Under the pieces are notes generated by a model. That model saw nothing but the letters and a program-made list of their open reading frames with translations, was not told where the DNA came from and did not search any database. Below, in pieces: positions 56,730-64,000 of a stretch of DNA of 64,000 nucleotides. How positions within the stretch are numbered: position 1 is the first letter of the stretch; the number at the start of each line of letters is the position of its first letter. A program made the translations under genes and the position numbers. Source of the stretch: a bacterium (lineage in GTDB: Bacteria; Bacillota; Bacilli; Lactobacillales; Streptococcaceae); the NCBI GenBank assembly GCA_905221205.1, contig CAJNCG010000001.1, positions 558,001-622,000 of the forward strand, given 5' to 3'.

Positions 56730-56738
56730 TGCTAAAAT
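56730..56738 (+). promoter_or_regulatory. extended -10 promoter of rarA
   Basis: TGCTAAAAT lies 57 bases upstream of the rarA ATG; no good -35. Confidence 0.45.
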
Positions 56739-56794
56739 AGATACTACCATCTTACCACATATGTATCAGAAAATCCACGTTAGAAAGGACTGCT

Positions 56795-58066
56795 ATGCCA
56801 GACAATCTCGCGCTTCGCATGCGCCCTAGAACCATCGACCAGGTCATCGGTCAGGAACATCTGGTCGGACAAGGAAAAATCATCCGCCGCATGGTAGAAG
56901 CCAACCGCCTGTCCTCCATGATTCTCTATGGCCCTCCGGGAATCGGCAAGACCAGTATTGCCTCAGCCATCGCTGGAACGACCAAGTATGCCTTTCGAAC
57001 TTTCAATGCGACAGTTGATAGTAAAAAACGACTGCAAGAAATCGCGGAAGAAGCAAAATTCTCTGGTGGTCTCGTCCTATTACTAGACGAAATCCATCGT
57101 CTTGACAAGACCAAGCAAGACTTCCTCCTACCACTCTTGGAAAGTGGTCTGGTCATCATGATTGGAGCTACGACCGAAAATCCTTTCTTTTCTGTCACTC
57201 CTGCCATTCGCAGTCGCGTTCAGATTTTTGAGTTGGAACCTTTGTCCAATCAAGACGTCAAAGAGGCCCTTCAGATAGCTCTAAGTAACCCTGAGCGTGG
57301 TTTTGATTTTCCAGTGGAACTAGATGAGGATGCGCTGGACTTCATTGCCACCTCTACAAACGGAGACCTGCGTTCTGCCTTTAACTCGCTGGATTTAGCT
57401 GTTCTTTCTACCCCTGAGAATGGCAAGGGCATCCACCATATCACGCTTGACATCATGGAAAATAGCCTACAACGTAGCTACATTACCATGGACAAGGACG
57501 GGGATGGACACTACGATGTCCTATCAGCTCTGCAAAAGTCCATCCGTGGCTCAGATGTGGATGCCAGTCTTCACTATGCTGCCCGCTTGATTGAGGCAGG
57601 TGATTTGCTTAGTCTCGCACGTCGCTTGACCGTTATCGCCTATGAAGATATCGGTTTGGCCAATCCTGAAGCCCAGATTCATACCGTGACTGCTCTGGAT
57701 GCTGCCCAAAAGATTGGCTTCCCAGAAGCCCGCATTCTCATTGCCAATGTCGTGATTGATTTGGCCCTTTCTCCAAAATCCAACTCAGCTTATGTGGCTA
57801 TGGATAAGGCACTTGCTGACCTCAAAACATCAGGGCACTTGCCTATTCCGAGACACCTGCGTGATGGCCACTACAGCGGAAGTAAGGAACTGGGAAATGC
57901 CCAAGATTATCTCTATCCACACAACTACCCTGGAAATTGGGTCAAACAAGACTATCTACCAGAAAAAATTCGCAATCATCACTATTTCCAGGCAGAAGAT
58001 ACTGGTAAATATGAACGGGCTTTAGCTCAAAGAAAGGAAGCCATCGACCGTTTGCGAAAAATCTGA
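56795..58066 (+). CDS. rarA: replication-associated recombination protein A (RarA/MgsA)
   Basis: 423-residue AAA+ ATPase acting at stalled forks. PRTIDQVIGQEHLVG at the N-terminus, Walker A YGPPGIGKTS, Walker B LLLDEIHRL, sensor 1 GATTENPFF, and the C-terminal clamp-loader-like collar with RHLRDGHYSGSKELGNAQDY. AAAGGA precedes the ATG. Followed by 6S RNA. Confidence 0.96.
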   Translation: MPDNLALRMRPRTIDQVIGQEHLVGQGKIIRRMVEANRLSSMILYGPPGIGKTSIASAIAGTTKYAFRTFNATVDSKKRLQEIAEEAKFSGGLVLLLDEIHRLDKTKQDFLLPLLESGLVIMIGATTENPFFSVTPAIRSRVQIFELEPLSNQDVKEALQIALSNPERGFDFPVELDEDALDFIATSTNGDLRSAFNSLDLAVLSTPENGKGIHHITLDIMENSLQRSYITMDKDGDGHYDVLSALQKSIRGSDVDASLHYAARLIEAGDLLSLARRLTVIAYEDIGLANPEAQIHTVTALDAAQKIGFPEARILIANVVIDLALSPKSNSAYVAMDKALADLKTSGHLPIPRHLRDGHYSGSKELGNAQDYLYPHNYPGNWVKQDYLPEKIRNHHYFQAEDTGKYERALAQRKEAIDRLRKI

Positions 58067-58130
58067 AATCCTTTTCAAAAAATTGCATTTTCCTCTTGAT
58101 TTTTTTTGAAAAAGTGGTATCATATAAACA

Positions 58131-58325
58131 TAGAAACGCTGTGGTGTACGACTTCACACTTAAGTGTTGACCGACTATTTTTTGTATTATTAGGGAAACA
58201 AAAGTCTTCTAACAGCATGTAGGCCGTCTCACACGGAAACAGCTTCAGTTAGAGCGAGTTGCCCACCTGCTTAATTGCGCGGGTTCAATACAAACCGTGA
58301 AGTTTCGGCACCAATACAGCTTTTT
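58131..58325 (+). ncRNA. ssrS: 6S RNA
   Basis: About 195 bases that pair at both ends: GCTGTGGTG near 58138 with CACCAATACAGC near 58310, and CTTCAC with GTGAAG, leaving a large central bulge, the sigma-factor-binding shape of 6S RNA. A promoter-like TTGATT (58096-58101), 16-base spacer and TATCAT (58118-58123) precede it and a T6 run ends it. In pneumococcus 6S RNA lies in the same place, before tRNA-Lys. Ends are approximate. Confidence 0.82.
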
Positions 58326-58330
58326 TCTTT

Positions 58331-58403
58331 GCCTCCTTAGCTCAGCTGGCAGAGCAGCGGACTCTTAATCCGTGGGTCACAGGTTCGATCCCTGTAGGGG
58401 GCA
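58331..58403 (+). tRNA. tRNA-Lys (anticodon CUU)
   Basis: 73 bases forming a complete cloverleaf: acceptor GCCTCCT/AGGGGGC (with wobble), D-arm GCTCAGCTGGCAGAGC, anticodon loop CTCTTAA with anticodon CTT, T-arm ACAGGTTCGATCCCTGT. CCA is not encoded. Its 3' end is the target of an integrated element. Confidence 0.96.
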
Positions 58404-58444
58404 TCTAAATACAACAGGAAAAGCCTTGGTTTCAAGGCTTTTTT
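58393..58444 (+). repeat. attL-like direct repeat (tRNA 3' end plus terminator)
   Basis: 52 bases from the T-arm of tRNA-Lys through its terminator are repeated at 60830-60881 with two mismatches, in the same orientation, as expected when an element integrates into a tRNA gene and restores it. Confidence 0.85.
58419..58444 (+). terminator. tRNA-Lys terminator
   Basis: 10-bp stem AAAAGCCTTG/CAAGGCTTTT, 4-base loop, T-run. Lies inside the attL repeat. Confidence 0.85.
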
Positions 58445-58455
58445 GTGTGTCTGTT

Positions 58456-58605
58456 CTACTTTTGTTCTACCAACGGATAGTCACTTAAAAGGTTTCGAAT
58501 AATCTGATGTTCTTTTTCTTCTCTTTCAAAAGATACCCATACTTTTCTGTTGCTATTTTATCGTTTTGTGGCCCATTACATGAGCAAGCAACCTACAGAG
58601 CAAGT
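58456..58605 (-). pseudogene. tyrosine integrase relic (C-terminus)
   Basis: Minus strand, in more than one frame: HVMGHKTIK, then ATEKYGYL with the expected catalytic Tyr, then EHQIIRNLLSDYPLVEQK and a stop at 58456. The order GHxxI...Y fits the end of phage/ICE tyrosine recombinases. Frameshifts and stops break it and the upstream catalytic parts are gone. It lies 12 bases from the attL repeat, the normal place for an integrase. Confidence 0.7.
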
Positions 58606-58649
58606 TGGTCATCTAGGATTTATTTTCTCAAAAAACTTTGAAATTAAGC

Positions 58650-58680
58650 TTGACATGGAACGCGTTCCATGGTTTATACT
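58650..58680 (+). promoter_or_regulatory. HAD-LacI promoter with perfect palindromic operator
   Basis: TTGACA (58650-58655) and TATACT (58675-58680) are 19 bases apart; the spacer contains ATGGAACGCGTTCCAT (58655-58670), a perfect 16-base palindrome of LacI-family type. The regulator two genes on is the likely ligand. Confidence 0.75.
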
Positions 58681-58708
58681 GTTTTCAAAAGAAAGAGAGG
58701 TAAATATT

Positions 58709-59518
58709 ATGAACATCAAACGTATTTTTTGTGACATGGATGGTACATTATTAAATAGTAAAGGACAGGTCAGTGATAGTAACGCAGCCTTAATCCGTGA
58801 AACAGGAATTCCTATAACTTTAGTATCTGCTAGAGCACCAATGGAAATGAAGGATGCCATCAATGCTCTTCAACTGAAAGGAGTTCAAGTAGCTTTTAAC
58901 GGAGGATTAATTTATACAATAGGAAATCATCATCAAGTTCAACCAATTCATGTACAAACTATTAAAAATAAAACAGTAAAACAGTTGTTAAGAGGAATAC
59001 GCCAGCATTTTCCAAAAGTTAGTTTATCTTATTACGATATGAATAACTGGTATTGTGATAAAATAGATGTAGGAATCCTATACGAACAGAGTTTAACTCG
59101 TCAAGATCCGACTCTTATTGAGATTGAAGAACAGTTTTTAGAAGGCCGGGCAAATACTTTTAAAATTATGATGATTTCTTTTGATGAGGAAATGATTCGA
59201 GAATTAGAGAAGTATCTTCAAAGTTTATACTTACCCCAAATTACGATTCAACGTTCAGGTAAAGCCTATCTTGAAATTACACATCTCTTAGCCAAAAAAT
59301 CTAAGGGAATTGCTCATGTCCTTCGAAAAGAGCAGTTAGCTAAAGAAGAAACGGCTGCATTTGGTGACGGACATAATGATTTGCCTATGCTTGAAATGGT
59401 TGGTTACCCTATTGTGATGGATAATGCCTTTGATGACATCAAAGAGATAGCTTATAAAGTAACGAAATCTAATGATGAAGATGGGGTAGGATATGGGATT
59501 CATGAATTTTTAAAATAG
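58709..59518 (+). CDS. Cof-type HAD-IIB family phosphatase
   Basis: 269 residues from the ATG at 58709, which follows AGAGAGG; the frame's earlier start (58550) runs across the promoter and the integrase relic. Motif I DMDGTLL with Asp9 and Asp11, Lys in motif III region (AKKSKG), motif IV FGDGHNDLPML with Asp220 and Asp224; cap type IIB in between. Probably a sugar-phosphate phosphatase. Heads a two-gene operon with the LacI regulator. Confidence 0.9.
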   Translation: MNIKRIFCDMDGTLLNSKGQVSDSNAALIRETGIPITLVSARAPMEMKDAINALQLKGVQVAFNGGLIYTIGNHHQVQPIHVQTIKNKTVKQLLRGIRQHFPKVSLSYYDMNNWYCDKIDVGILYEQSLTRQDPTLIEIEEQFLEGRANTFKIMMISFDEEMIRELEKYLQSLYLPQITIQRSGKAYLEITHLLAKKSKGIAHVLRKEQLAKEETAAFGDGHNDLPMLEMVGYPIVMDNAFDDIKEIAYKVTKSNDEDGVGYGIHEFLK

Positions 59519-59528
59519 GAGCCCAATA

Positions 59529-60482
59529 ATGACAAGTATTAGTGATATAGCTAAAAAAGCAGGTGTGGCTAAATCAACAGTTTCTCGTGTTATCAATCAC
59601 CATCCATATGTTTCTGATGAAACACGACAAAAAGTTATGGATCTTATCGCTGAATTGGATTATATGCCTAATCAGCTGGCTCGGGATTTAAGTCGAGGAA
59701 AAACACAAAAAATAGGTGTCGTCATCCCACATACACGCCACCCTTATTTTACACAATTAATAAATGGCCTCCTAGATGCTGCTAAAGCTAGCGACTATCA
59801 ACTTGTCATGATGCCTTCAGATTACAATCAAGAATTAGAACTTTCCTATCTGAAGCAACTCAAAATGGAAGCTATTGATGCTCTAATCTTCACTTCAAGA
59901 GCAATTAGCCTTGAGATTATTGAAACTTATGCAAAATATGGACGAATAGTCGTTTGTGAAAGATTGCAGGAATCTAATCTCTTGTCTTCTGCTTACCTTG
60001 ACCGCTACTCTTCATTTGTAGATGCTTTTTCTGCCATGAAAGCACGAGGGCTGGAACAGTTAGTATTGTTATTTTCCAGAAACAATGAATCATCTGCCAC
60101 ATATCAATCATCACTATTAGCTTATCAACATGTTTATGGACAACAATCGACTCCACATGCGGTATTTGGAAATATTCATGATTTTAAGGATGGCCTGAAC
60201 CTATCTTATCAATTGATAAACGATGCTCGTATTGACGGTATTTTAGCTACAAGCGATGAAGTTGCTGCGGGGCTTATAAAAGGATATGAAGAAAGTGGGA
60301 AAATATATCCCTATATGATTGGGCAGGAACATTTATTAGTTGGACAACTGTTGAAACTCCCAACCATAGACCACAAATCCTATTCTTTAGGAAAATTAGC
60401 TTTTAAACAAGCTTTAGCTGAAACAATTAGTCAAGAAGTTTTGATTTCAGAGTTTTTAGTTCAAGATAATTATACTCAATGA
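59529..60482 (+). CDS. LacI-family transcriptional regulator
   Basis: 317 residues: N-terminal helix-turn-helix TSISDIAKKAGVAKSTVSRVINHHPYVS with hinge LARDLSRGKTQKIGV, then a sugar-binding periplasmic-protein-like domain. Likely controls its own operon through the palindrome at 58655 and perhaps the GH32/ABC operon whose promoter lies outside the window. The last codons (Tyr-Thr-Gln-stop) are the first bases of a BOX element, so the natural C-terminus may have been altered. Confidence 0.9.
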   Translation: MTSISDIAKKAGVAKSTVSRVINHHPYVSDETRQKVMDLIAELDYMPNQLARDLSRGKTQKIGVVIPHTRHPYFTQLINGLLDAAKASDYQLVMMPSDYNQELELSYLKQLKMEAIDALIFTSRAISLEIIETYAKYGRIVVCERLQESNLLSSAYLDRYSSFVDAFSAMKARGLEQLVLLFSRNNESSATYQSSLLAYQHVYGQQSTPHAVFGNIHDFKDGLNLSYQLINDARIDGILATSDEVAAGLIKGYEESGKIYPYMIGQEHLLVGQLLKLPTIDHKSYSLGKLAFKQALAETISQEVLISEFLVQDNYTQ

Positions 60483-60622
60483 AAATCAAAGAGCAAACTA
60501 GGAAACTAGCCGCAGGTTGCTCAAAGCACTGCTTTGAGGTTGTAGATAGAACTGACAAAGTCAGTAACCATACATACGGCAAGGCGACGTTGACGCGGTT
60601 TGAAGAGATTTTCGAAGAGTAT
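60471..60622 (+). repeat. BOX element, A-B-C type
   Basis: Starts TATACTCAATGAAAATCAAA (boxA), continues through the boxB hairpin segment CAAAGCACTGCTTTG and ends TTTTCGAAGAGTATT (boxC). Same family as the copy at 48381-48485, with boxB present here. It supplies the stop codon of the LacI gene. Confidence 0.92.
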
Positions 60623-60639
60623 TAGTTGCTAAAAGTAGT

Positions 60640-60675
60640 AAAAGTTTCCAATTCATATAGTTGGAAACTTTTTTA
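60640..60675 (+). terminator. terminator after LacI gene and BOX
   Basis: 12-bp stem AAAAGTTTCCAA/TTGGAAACTTTT, 9-base loop, T-run. Confidence 0.85.
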
Positions 60676-60829
60676 GTTCATGTTTCAGAGTCTTAAACAG
60701 TTGTTACTTGCCCCACTTTTGCCCCATTTTGAAATAATTATATTAAAAATCACTTCAAGTATCTTCCGAAAATCACTTATATTTCAACTTTTTTGATTAT
60801 TTTCAATATGAAAATTCCTCCAAAATTCA
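60676..60829. other. att-proximal spacer with possible integrase tail and short repeats
   Basis: On the minus strand FKMGQKWGK-stop is readable at about 60699-60731, resembling the tail of some streptococcal integrases (weak). AAAATCACTT occurs twice (60746-60755 and 60769-60778), 23 bases apart, as arm-type integrase sites might. No intact gene. Confidence 0.35.
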
Positions 60830-60881
60830 TGTAGGGGGCATCTAAATACAACAGGAAAAACCTTGATTTCAAGGCTTTTTT
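60830..60881 (+). repeat. attR-like direct repeat of the tRNA-Lys 3' end
   Basis: Copy of 58393-58444 with two mismatches, including the tRNA end TGTAGGGGGCA and the terminator hairpin, but with no tRNA body before it. 60882-60985 holds nothing I can assign. Confidence 0.85.
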
Positions 60882-60985
60882 ACTTAAATAAAATTTTTTT
60901 CAAATTCTTTAGAAAACTAGCTTAAATCATAATCCAACACCAATTTTACAAATGCAATAAACTAAACTTATATACCCAAAAAAAC

Positions 60986-61025
60986 AAAAAGTTCTCTTTC
61001 CACTGTTTTAGAAAGAGAACTTTTT
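60986..61025. terminator. terminator of the GH32/ABC operon
   Basis: 15-bp stem AAAAAGTTCTCTTTC/GAAAGAGAACTTTTT with a 10-base loop; T-rich on both sides. Confidence 0.9.
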
Positions 61026-61048
61026 CTTTAGGAGAAATAACTTAATTT

Positions 61049-62368
61049 TTAATCTAAACGTGATAACTCAGCTGGCACTGTTAAGTAATAAGTTGCAGTC
61101 AAGCTTGCTTCACCTTGATTGACAAAAATCTCGATGGAATTTTTATCCAGAACAACTTCCAATTCTTTAGCTTCAATATCTACATATCTTCGACTAGTCC
61201 CCTGTTCTTCTTCACCCAGAATTTTTTGGGCAAGGTGGCTACGATCAATGTAAACTTGCTGCGTCTTACCATCATAACCAAATTCAAGATAATCTGTATT
61301 ATTTCCTAAGTGGTAATGACAATCTTCATCTATTTGGATTTGATATTGGCCTTTTTTAACAGGGAATTGTCTTAATTTACCATCTTCTAATCGAAGGATT
61401 CTAGGAACAGTCATTACACCAGCCCACTTGTGATCTCGGTCATGAGTAGGGAGTGTACGTCCCCACATCTGCATCCAAGCAATCATGATACGACGATTTT
61501 GGTCATCTAATAATGTCTGGGGTGCATAGAAGTCTTGACCATGATCAATCTCTTGAACTGATTCTGGAATAAAACGTTTTCCTTCCCAATCTACCTTACC
61601 AGTAAACAAAACTGAGGAGTTGATGTTATGATAAGAGTCTCCCTCACGCTGATAACGCATGGGTGACATAATAAGGCAATCCTTTCCATCCAACTCGAAA
61701 TAGTCCGGGCATTCCCACATAAATCCTTGGTGCTTCTCACCTTTTAAAAAGATAGATTCAAACTGCCATTCTACTAGGTTATCGGACCCTAGTAGAACGA
61801 TACAGCCTATATTATCTTTGTGCTTTGCAGCCACTACAGAATAATAGCGCCCATTCTTTTCAAAAATTTTTGGATCACGGAAATCAGAGGCAATTAATTC
61901 GTCTGGCAAGTCTGCTCCTGTAACAACTGGATTTTGTTCAATCTTTTCGAAATGAATCCCATCATCCGAATAAGCCATATTCTGAACTTGTCGAATACCT
62001 GTTTCTTCTTCGATATGTCCAGTGTACATGAGCCAGAGGCGATCATCCTTGACAATGGCAGAACCTGAGAAGCAGCCATTTCGATCATAATCTTGATCTG
62101 GAGCAAGTGCAACTGGTAAGTGCTCCCAATTCAATAAATCCTTACTTTTAGCATGTCCCCAGTGCATAGGACCCCAAACACTATCATATGGATAGAATTG
62201 ATAAAAAAGATGGTATTCTCCACGAAAATAGACAAATCCATTTGGATCATTAATCCAACCAATCTCAGCTGAAAAATGTTCTTCTGGCTTATATTGAGTA
62301 TTAACTAGATGTTTATTTTCTGCTATAAAACGATTGGCTCTTTCTACTGTAAATGTTTTATTTATCAT
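61049..62368 (-). CDS. GH32 beta-fructosidase (sucrose/sucrose-6-phosphate hydrolase)
   Basis: 439 residues. Catalytic nucleophile Asp41 in WINDPNG, RDP at 164-166, acid/base Glu219 in ECPD; C-terminal beta-sandwich follows. No signal peptide, so cytoplasmic. ATG at 62368 is preferred because AGGA is 8 bases upstream; ATG at 62374 is only 3 bases from it. The partner importer is an ABC system, so the substrate is probably unphosphorylated sucrose or short fructan, like pneumococcal SusH. Confidence 0.9.
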   Translation of the reverse strand: MINKTFTVERANRFIAENKHLVNTQYKPEEHFSAEIGWINDPNGFVYFRGEYHLFYQFYPYDSVWGPMHWGHAKSKDLLNWEHLPVALAPDQDYDRNGCFSGSAIVKDDRLWLMYTGHIEEETGIRQVQNMAYSDDGIHFEKIEQNPVVTGADLPDELIASDFRDPKIFEKNGRYYSVVAAKHKDNIGCIVLLGSDNLVEWQFESIFLKGEKHQGFMWECPDYFELDGKDCLIMSPMRYQREGDSYHNINSSVLFTGKVDWEGKRFIPESVQEIDHGQDFYAPQTLLDDQNRRIMIAWMQMWGRTLPTHDRDHKWAGVMTVPRILRLEDGKLRQFPVKKGQYQIQIDEDCHYHLGNNTDYLEFGYDGKTQQVYIDRSHLAQKILGEEEQGTSRRYVDIEAKELEVVLDKNSIEIFVNQGEASLTATYYLTVPAELSRLD

Positions 62369-62377
62369 AAGCATATC

Positions 62378-63232
62378 CTATTTTATTCCAGTTCCGGAAC
62401 CACCCAGACCTTGAACAATATATTTCTGAGCGACTACATAGACCAAAATCAACGGAATCGTTGAAATAGTTAATACAGCCATTACCTGATTGATATAAAC
62501 TGGTTGAGTTGTATTAATAGTTGTAATTGCAACCTGCATTGAAAATTTAGAAGAATCTGTCAAAACCATCAATGGCCAAATATAATCATTCCAACTTGAA
62601 ATAAATGATAAAACACCAACTGTAGCAACTGCAGGTTTAGACATTGGAAGCATAATTCTAAAGAAAATTCTAACGATACTTGCTCCATCCATCTTTGCAG
62701 ACTCAAGAATTTCTTCCGGAATTGCAATAAAGAAATTCCTAAATAAGTAAATATTAAATACACTCGCCAATCCTGGAATAATAACCGCAAGACGATTATT
62801 GACCAAACCTAAGGAATTGATAATGGTAAATTGTGGAATTAACACAGTTTCTACTGGAATAATAAGTAAAGCAAGTAAGAAACCAAATAAAATTTTCTTA
62901 CCTGAAAAATTGACTTTTGCAAAAGCGAAACCAGCCAGTGCATTGACAATAATAGAACCAATAGCAAACGTTCCAGCATAAAAAATGCTGTTCCCTAGAT
63001 AGGTAAAAATACTAAATCGCTCAAATACTTCCTGATAAGGTTTAAACCAATCAGCAGGATTTAAACTTGGTAAGAAGGCTTGCCAACTAGTCAAATTTTT
63101 ATAAACATCCGCTTCTGGCTTCATAGCTGAAACTACCATCCAAACCATAGGAAAAAGGAAGAGTCCTGCCAATAGGGTTAACAGAATATATTCTAAGATT
63201 GTTGTTGGTTTAAATCGTTTCATCTTAGTCAT
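62378..63232 (-). CDS. carbohydrate ABC transporter permease (MalG type)
   Basis: 284 residues, six helices, with the EAA loop ESAKMDGASIVRIFFRIMLPMSKP that contacts the ATPase. CUT1-family second permease. Overlaps the first permease gene by 8 bases and precedes the GH32 gene. Confidence 0.92.
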   Translation of the reverse strand: MTKMKRFKPTTILEYILLTLLAGLFLFPMVWMVVSAMKPEADVYKNLTSWQAFLPSLNPADWFKPYQEVFERFSIFTYLGNSIFYAGTFAIGSIIVNALAGFAFAKVNFSGKKILFGFLLALLIIPVETVLIPQFTIINSLGLVNNRLAVIIPGLASVFNIYLFRNFFIAIPEEILESAKMDGASIVRIFFRIMLPMSKPAVATVGVLSFISSWNDYIWPLMVLTDSSKFSMQVAITTINTTQPVYINQVMAVLTISTIPLILVYVVAQKYIVQGLGGSGTGIK

Positions 63233-64000
63233 CCTCCTTCAGAACGCGACGTTGTACCAAGCTAATCATACCAATTAACGTTGTAAACACTAAAGCGATT
63301 GAGCTAGAATATCCTACAAGACGATCAGTAAAGCCTTGTTGATAAATATAGTACACCATAGTAATTGTTGAGTTTAATGGACCACCTTGCGTCATAACCA
63401 TTGGTTGCACAATCAGTTTAAAGGCAGAAATTAAAGTTGTTAGCAATACAAACAGGGCTGTTGGTTTTAGTAGGGGCATCGTGATATAGCGAAACTGAGC
63501 CCATTTTGAGAATCCATCTAATTCAGCAGCTTCATAGACATCTTGTGGAATATTCTGCATTCCTCCTAAAAATAAGAGCATCTGATAACCTGCACCTTGC
63601 CAAGCAGAAACAAAAACAATTGCATACATAGCTTGTTTGGGACTAGTCAAGAAAGGTTGAGAAGCAATACCTACCTTATTTAAAATAGCATTTAATAAGC
63701 CACTATTTGGATTTAAAAGATAAAGCCAAAGAATAGAAATAACTACCAAGGACATGACAACTGGAGCAAAAAAAGCCACTTTAAAAAACATATTTCCTTT
63801 TCGCTTTTTATTGACAATCAAAGCCATTCCTAAGGCCGCTCCCAATTGAACTGGAATAATCCAAATAACAAATTTCAAAGTATTCAAGAAGCTCTTTAAG
63901 AAAATCGGATCTTTTGTTAATCGAATAAAATTTTCAAGTCCAACAAATTTTCTTTCATCTGGTGTCAACAAATAATAATCTGTAAAAGCGTAATAAATGA
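63225..64000 (-). CDS. carbohydrate ABC transporter permease (MalF type), 5' end outside window
   Basis: The frame is open to the window edge; visible residues begin YYAFTDYYLLTPDERKFVGLENF, the usual stretch after the first helix, so roughly 25-45 N-terminal residues are missing. EAA loop EAAELDGFSKWAQFRYITMPLLKP. The TTG at 63971 is not a real start. Substrate-binding protein and regulator should lie further right. Confidence 0.9.
   Translation of the reverse strand, partial: IYYAFTDYYLLTPDERKFVGLENFIRLTKDPIFLKSFLNTLKFVIWIIPVQLGAALGMALIVNKKRKGNMFFKVAFFAPVVMSLVVISILWLYLLNPNSGLLNAILNKVGIASQPFLTSPKQAMYAIVFVSAWQGAGYQMLLFLGGMQNIPQDVYEAAELDGFSKWAQFRYITMPLLKPTALFVLLTTLISAFKLIVQPMVMTQGGPLNSTITMVYYIYQQGFTDRLVGYSSSIALVFTTLIGMISLVQRRVLKEDD

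Larger units (their letters stand above)
58404..60881 (+). mobile_element. decayed tRNA-Lys-integrated island
   Basis: The 2.4 kb between the two 52-base repeats holds an integrase relic next to attL, a HAD phosphatase, a LacI regulator, a BOX repeat and a second possible integrase tail near attR. No complete integrase remains, so it is probably immobile. Confidence 0.65.

Noticed and set aside
58550..58708. N-terminal extension of the HAD phosphatase frame
   Set aside because: It covers the promoter and palindromic operator and is antisense to the integrase relic; the HAD fold starts at 58709.

Overview
The window is chromosomal DNA of a low-GC Streptococcus of the mitis group (S. mitis, oralis, infantis or close kin rather than typical S. 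pneumoniae). The evidence is gene content and order recalled from pneumococcal genomes (murF-ddl-recR-pbp2b, secA-DAHP synthases-acpS-alr-recG, nrdR-dnaB-dnaI-der, pepF-rsmE-prmA), two pneumococcal-type BOX repeats, frequent extended -10 (TGnTATAAT) promoters, and a PBP2b that matches pneumococcal length and motif numbering but differs at many positions. No rRNA, CRISPR array or intact prophage was seen.

Layout. 1-6.5 kb: a cut-off membrane protein, a Nudix hydrolase and the wall/repair block murF, ddl, recR, pbp2b. 6.7-11.5 kb: an RpiR-type regulator, a RelE/ParE-RelB toxin-antitoxin pair, a methyltransferase with a possible leader peptide, then a ROK sugar kinase and N-acetylneuraminate lyase behind a catabolite-controlled promoter. 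11.7-27.2 kb: a nine-gene V-type (sodium-type) ATPase in the Enterococcus hirae order ntpFIKECGABD, preceded by a second sialic-acid catabolic set (RpiR regulator, NanE, second lyase, sodium:solute symporter, YhcH anomerase, Gfo/Idh/MocA oxidoreductase, ROK kinase). This block is bounded by two gene relics (a membrane-protein tail at 11.6 kb and an acetyl xylan esterase cut after 88 codons at 27.7 kb), which suggests it replaced another locus.

28-45 kb: mostly housekeeping on the minus strand (recG, alr, acpS, two tandem DAHP synthases, secA, der, nitroreductase, dnaI, dnaB, nrdR), then a GntR-ABC transporter operon and lrgAB. 45-49 kb: a MarR regulator with a matching operator at its own promoter and at the DUF4649-trxA promoter, then queC-queD-queE-queF for preQ1/queuosine synthesis behind a structured, terminator-bearing leader RNA. 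49-58 kb: aquaporin, acetoin/diacetyl reductase, DUF2785, pepF, rsmE, prmA, Nudix, DUF3013, rarA.

58.1-64 kb: 6S RNA and tRNA-Lys(CUU). The tRNA 3' end with its terminator (52 bp) is repeated 2.4 kb downstream, bracketing an integrase relic, a HAD phosphatase, a LacI regulator and a BOX element: a decayed tRNA-targeted island. To the right is a GH32 beta-fructosidase with two CUT1 ABC permeases, the last running off the window.

The main functional theme is sialic-acid use: uptake by a probable Na+ symporter, anomer and anhydro-sugar handling, lyase, kinase, epimerase, and an adjacent Na+-type V-ATPase that could pump out the co-transported sodium.
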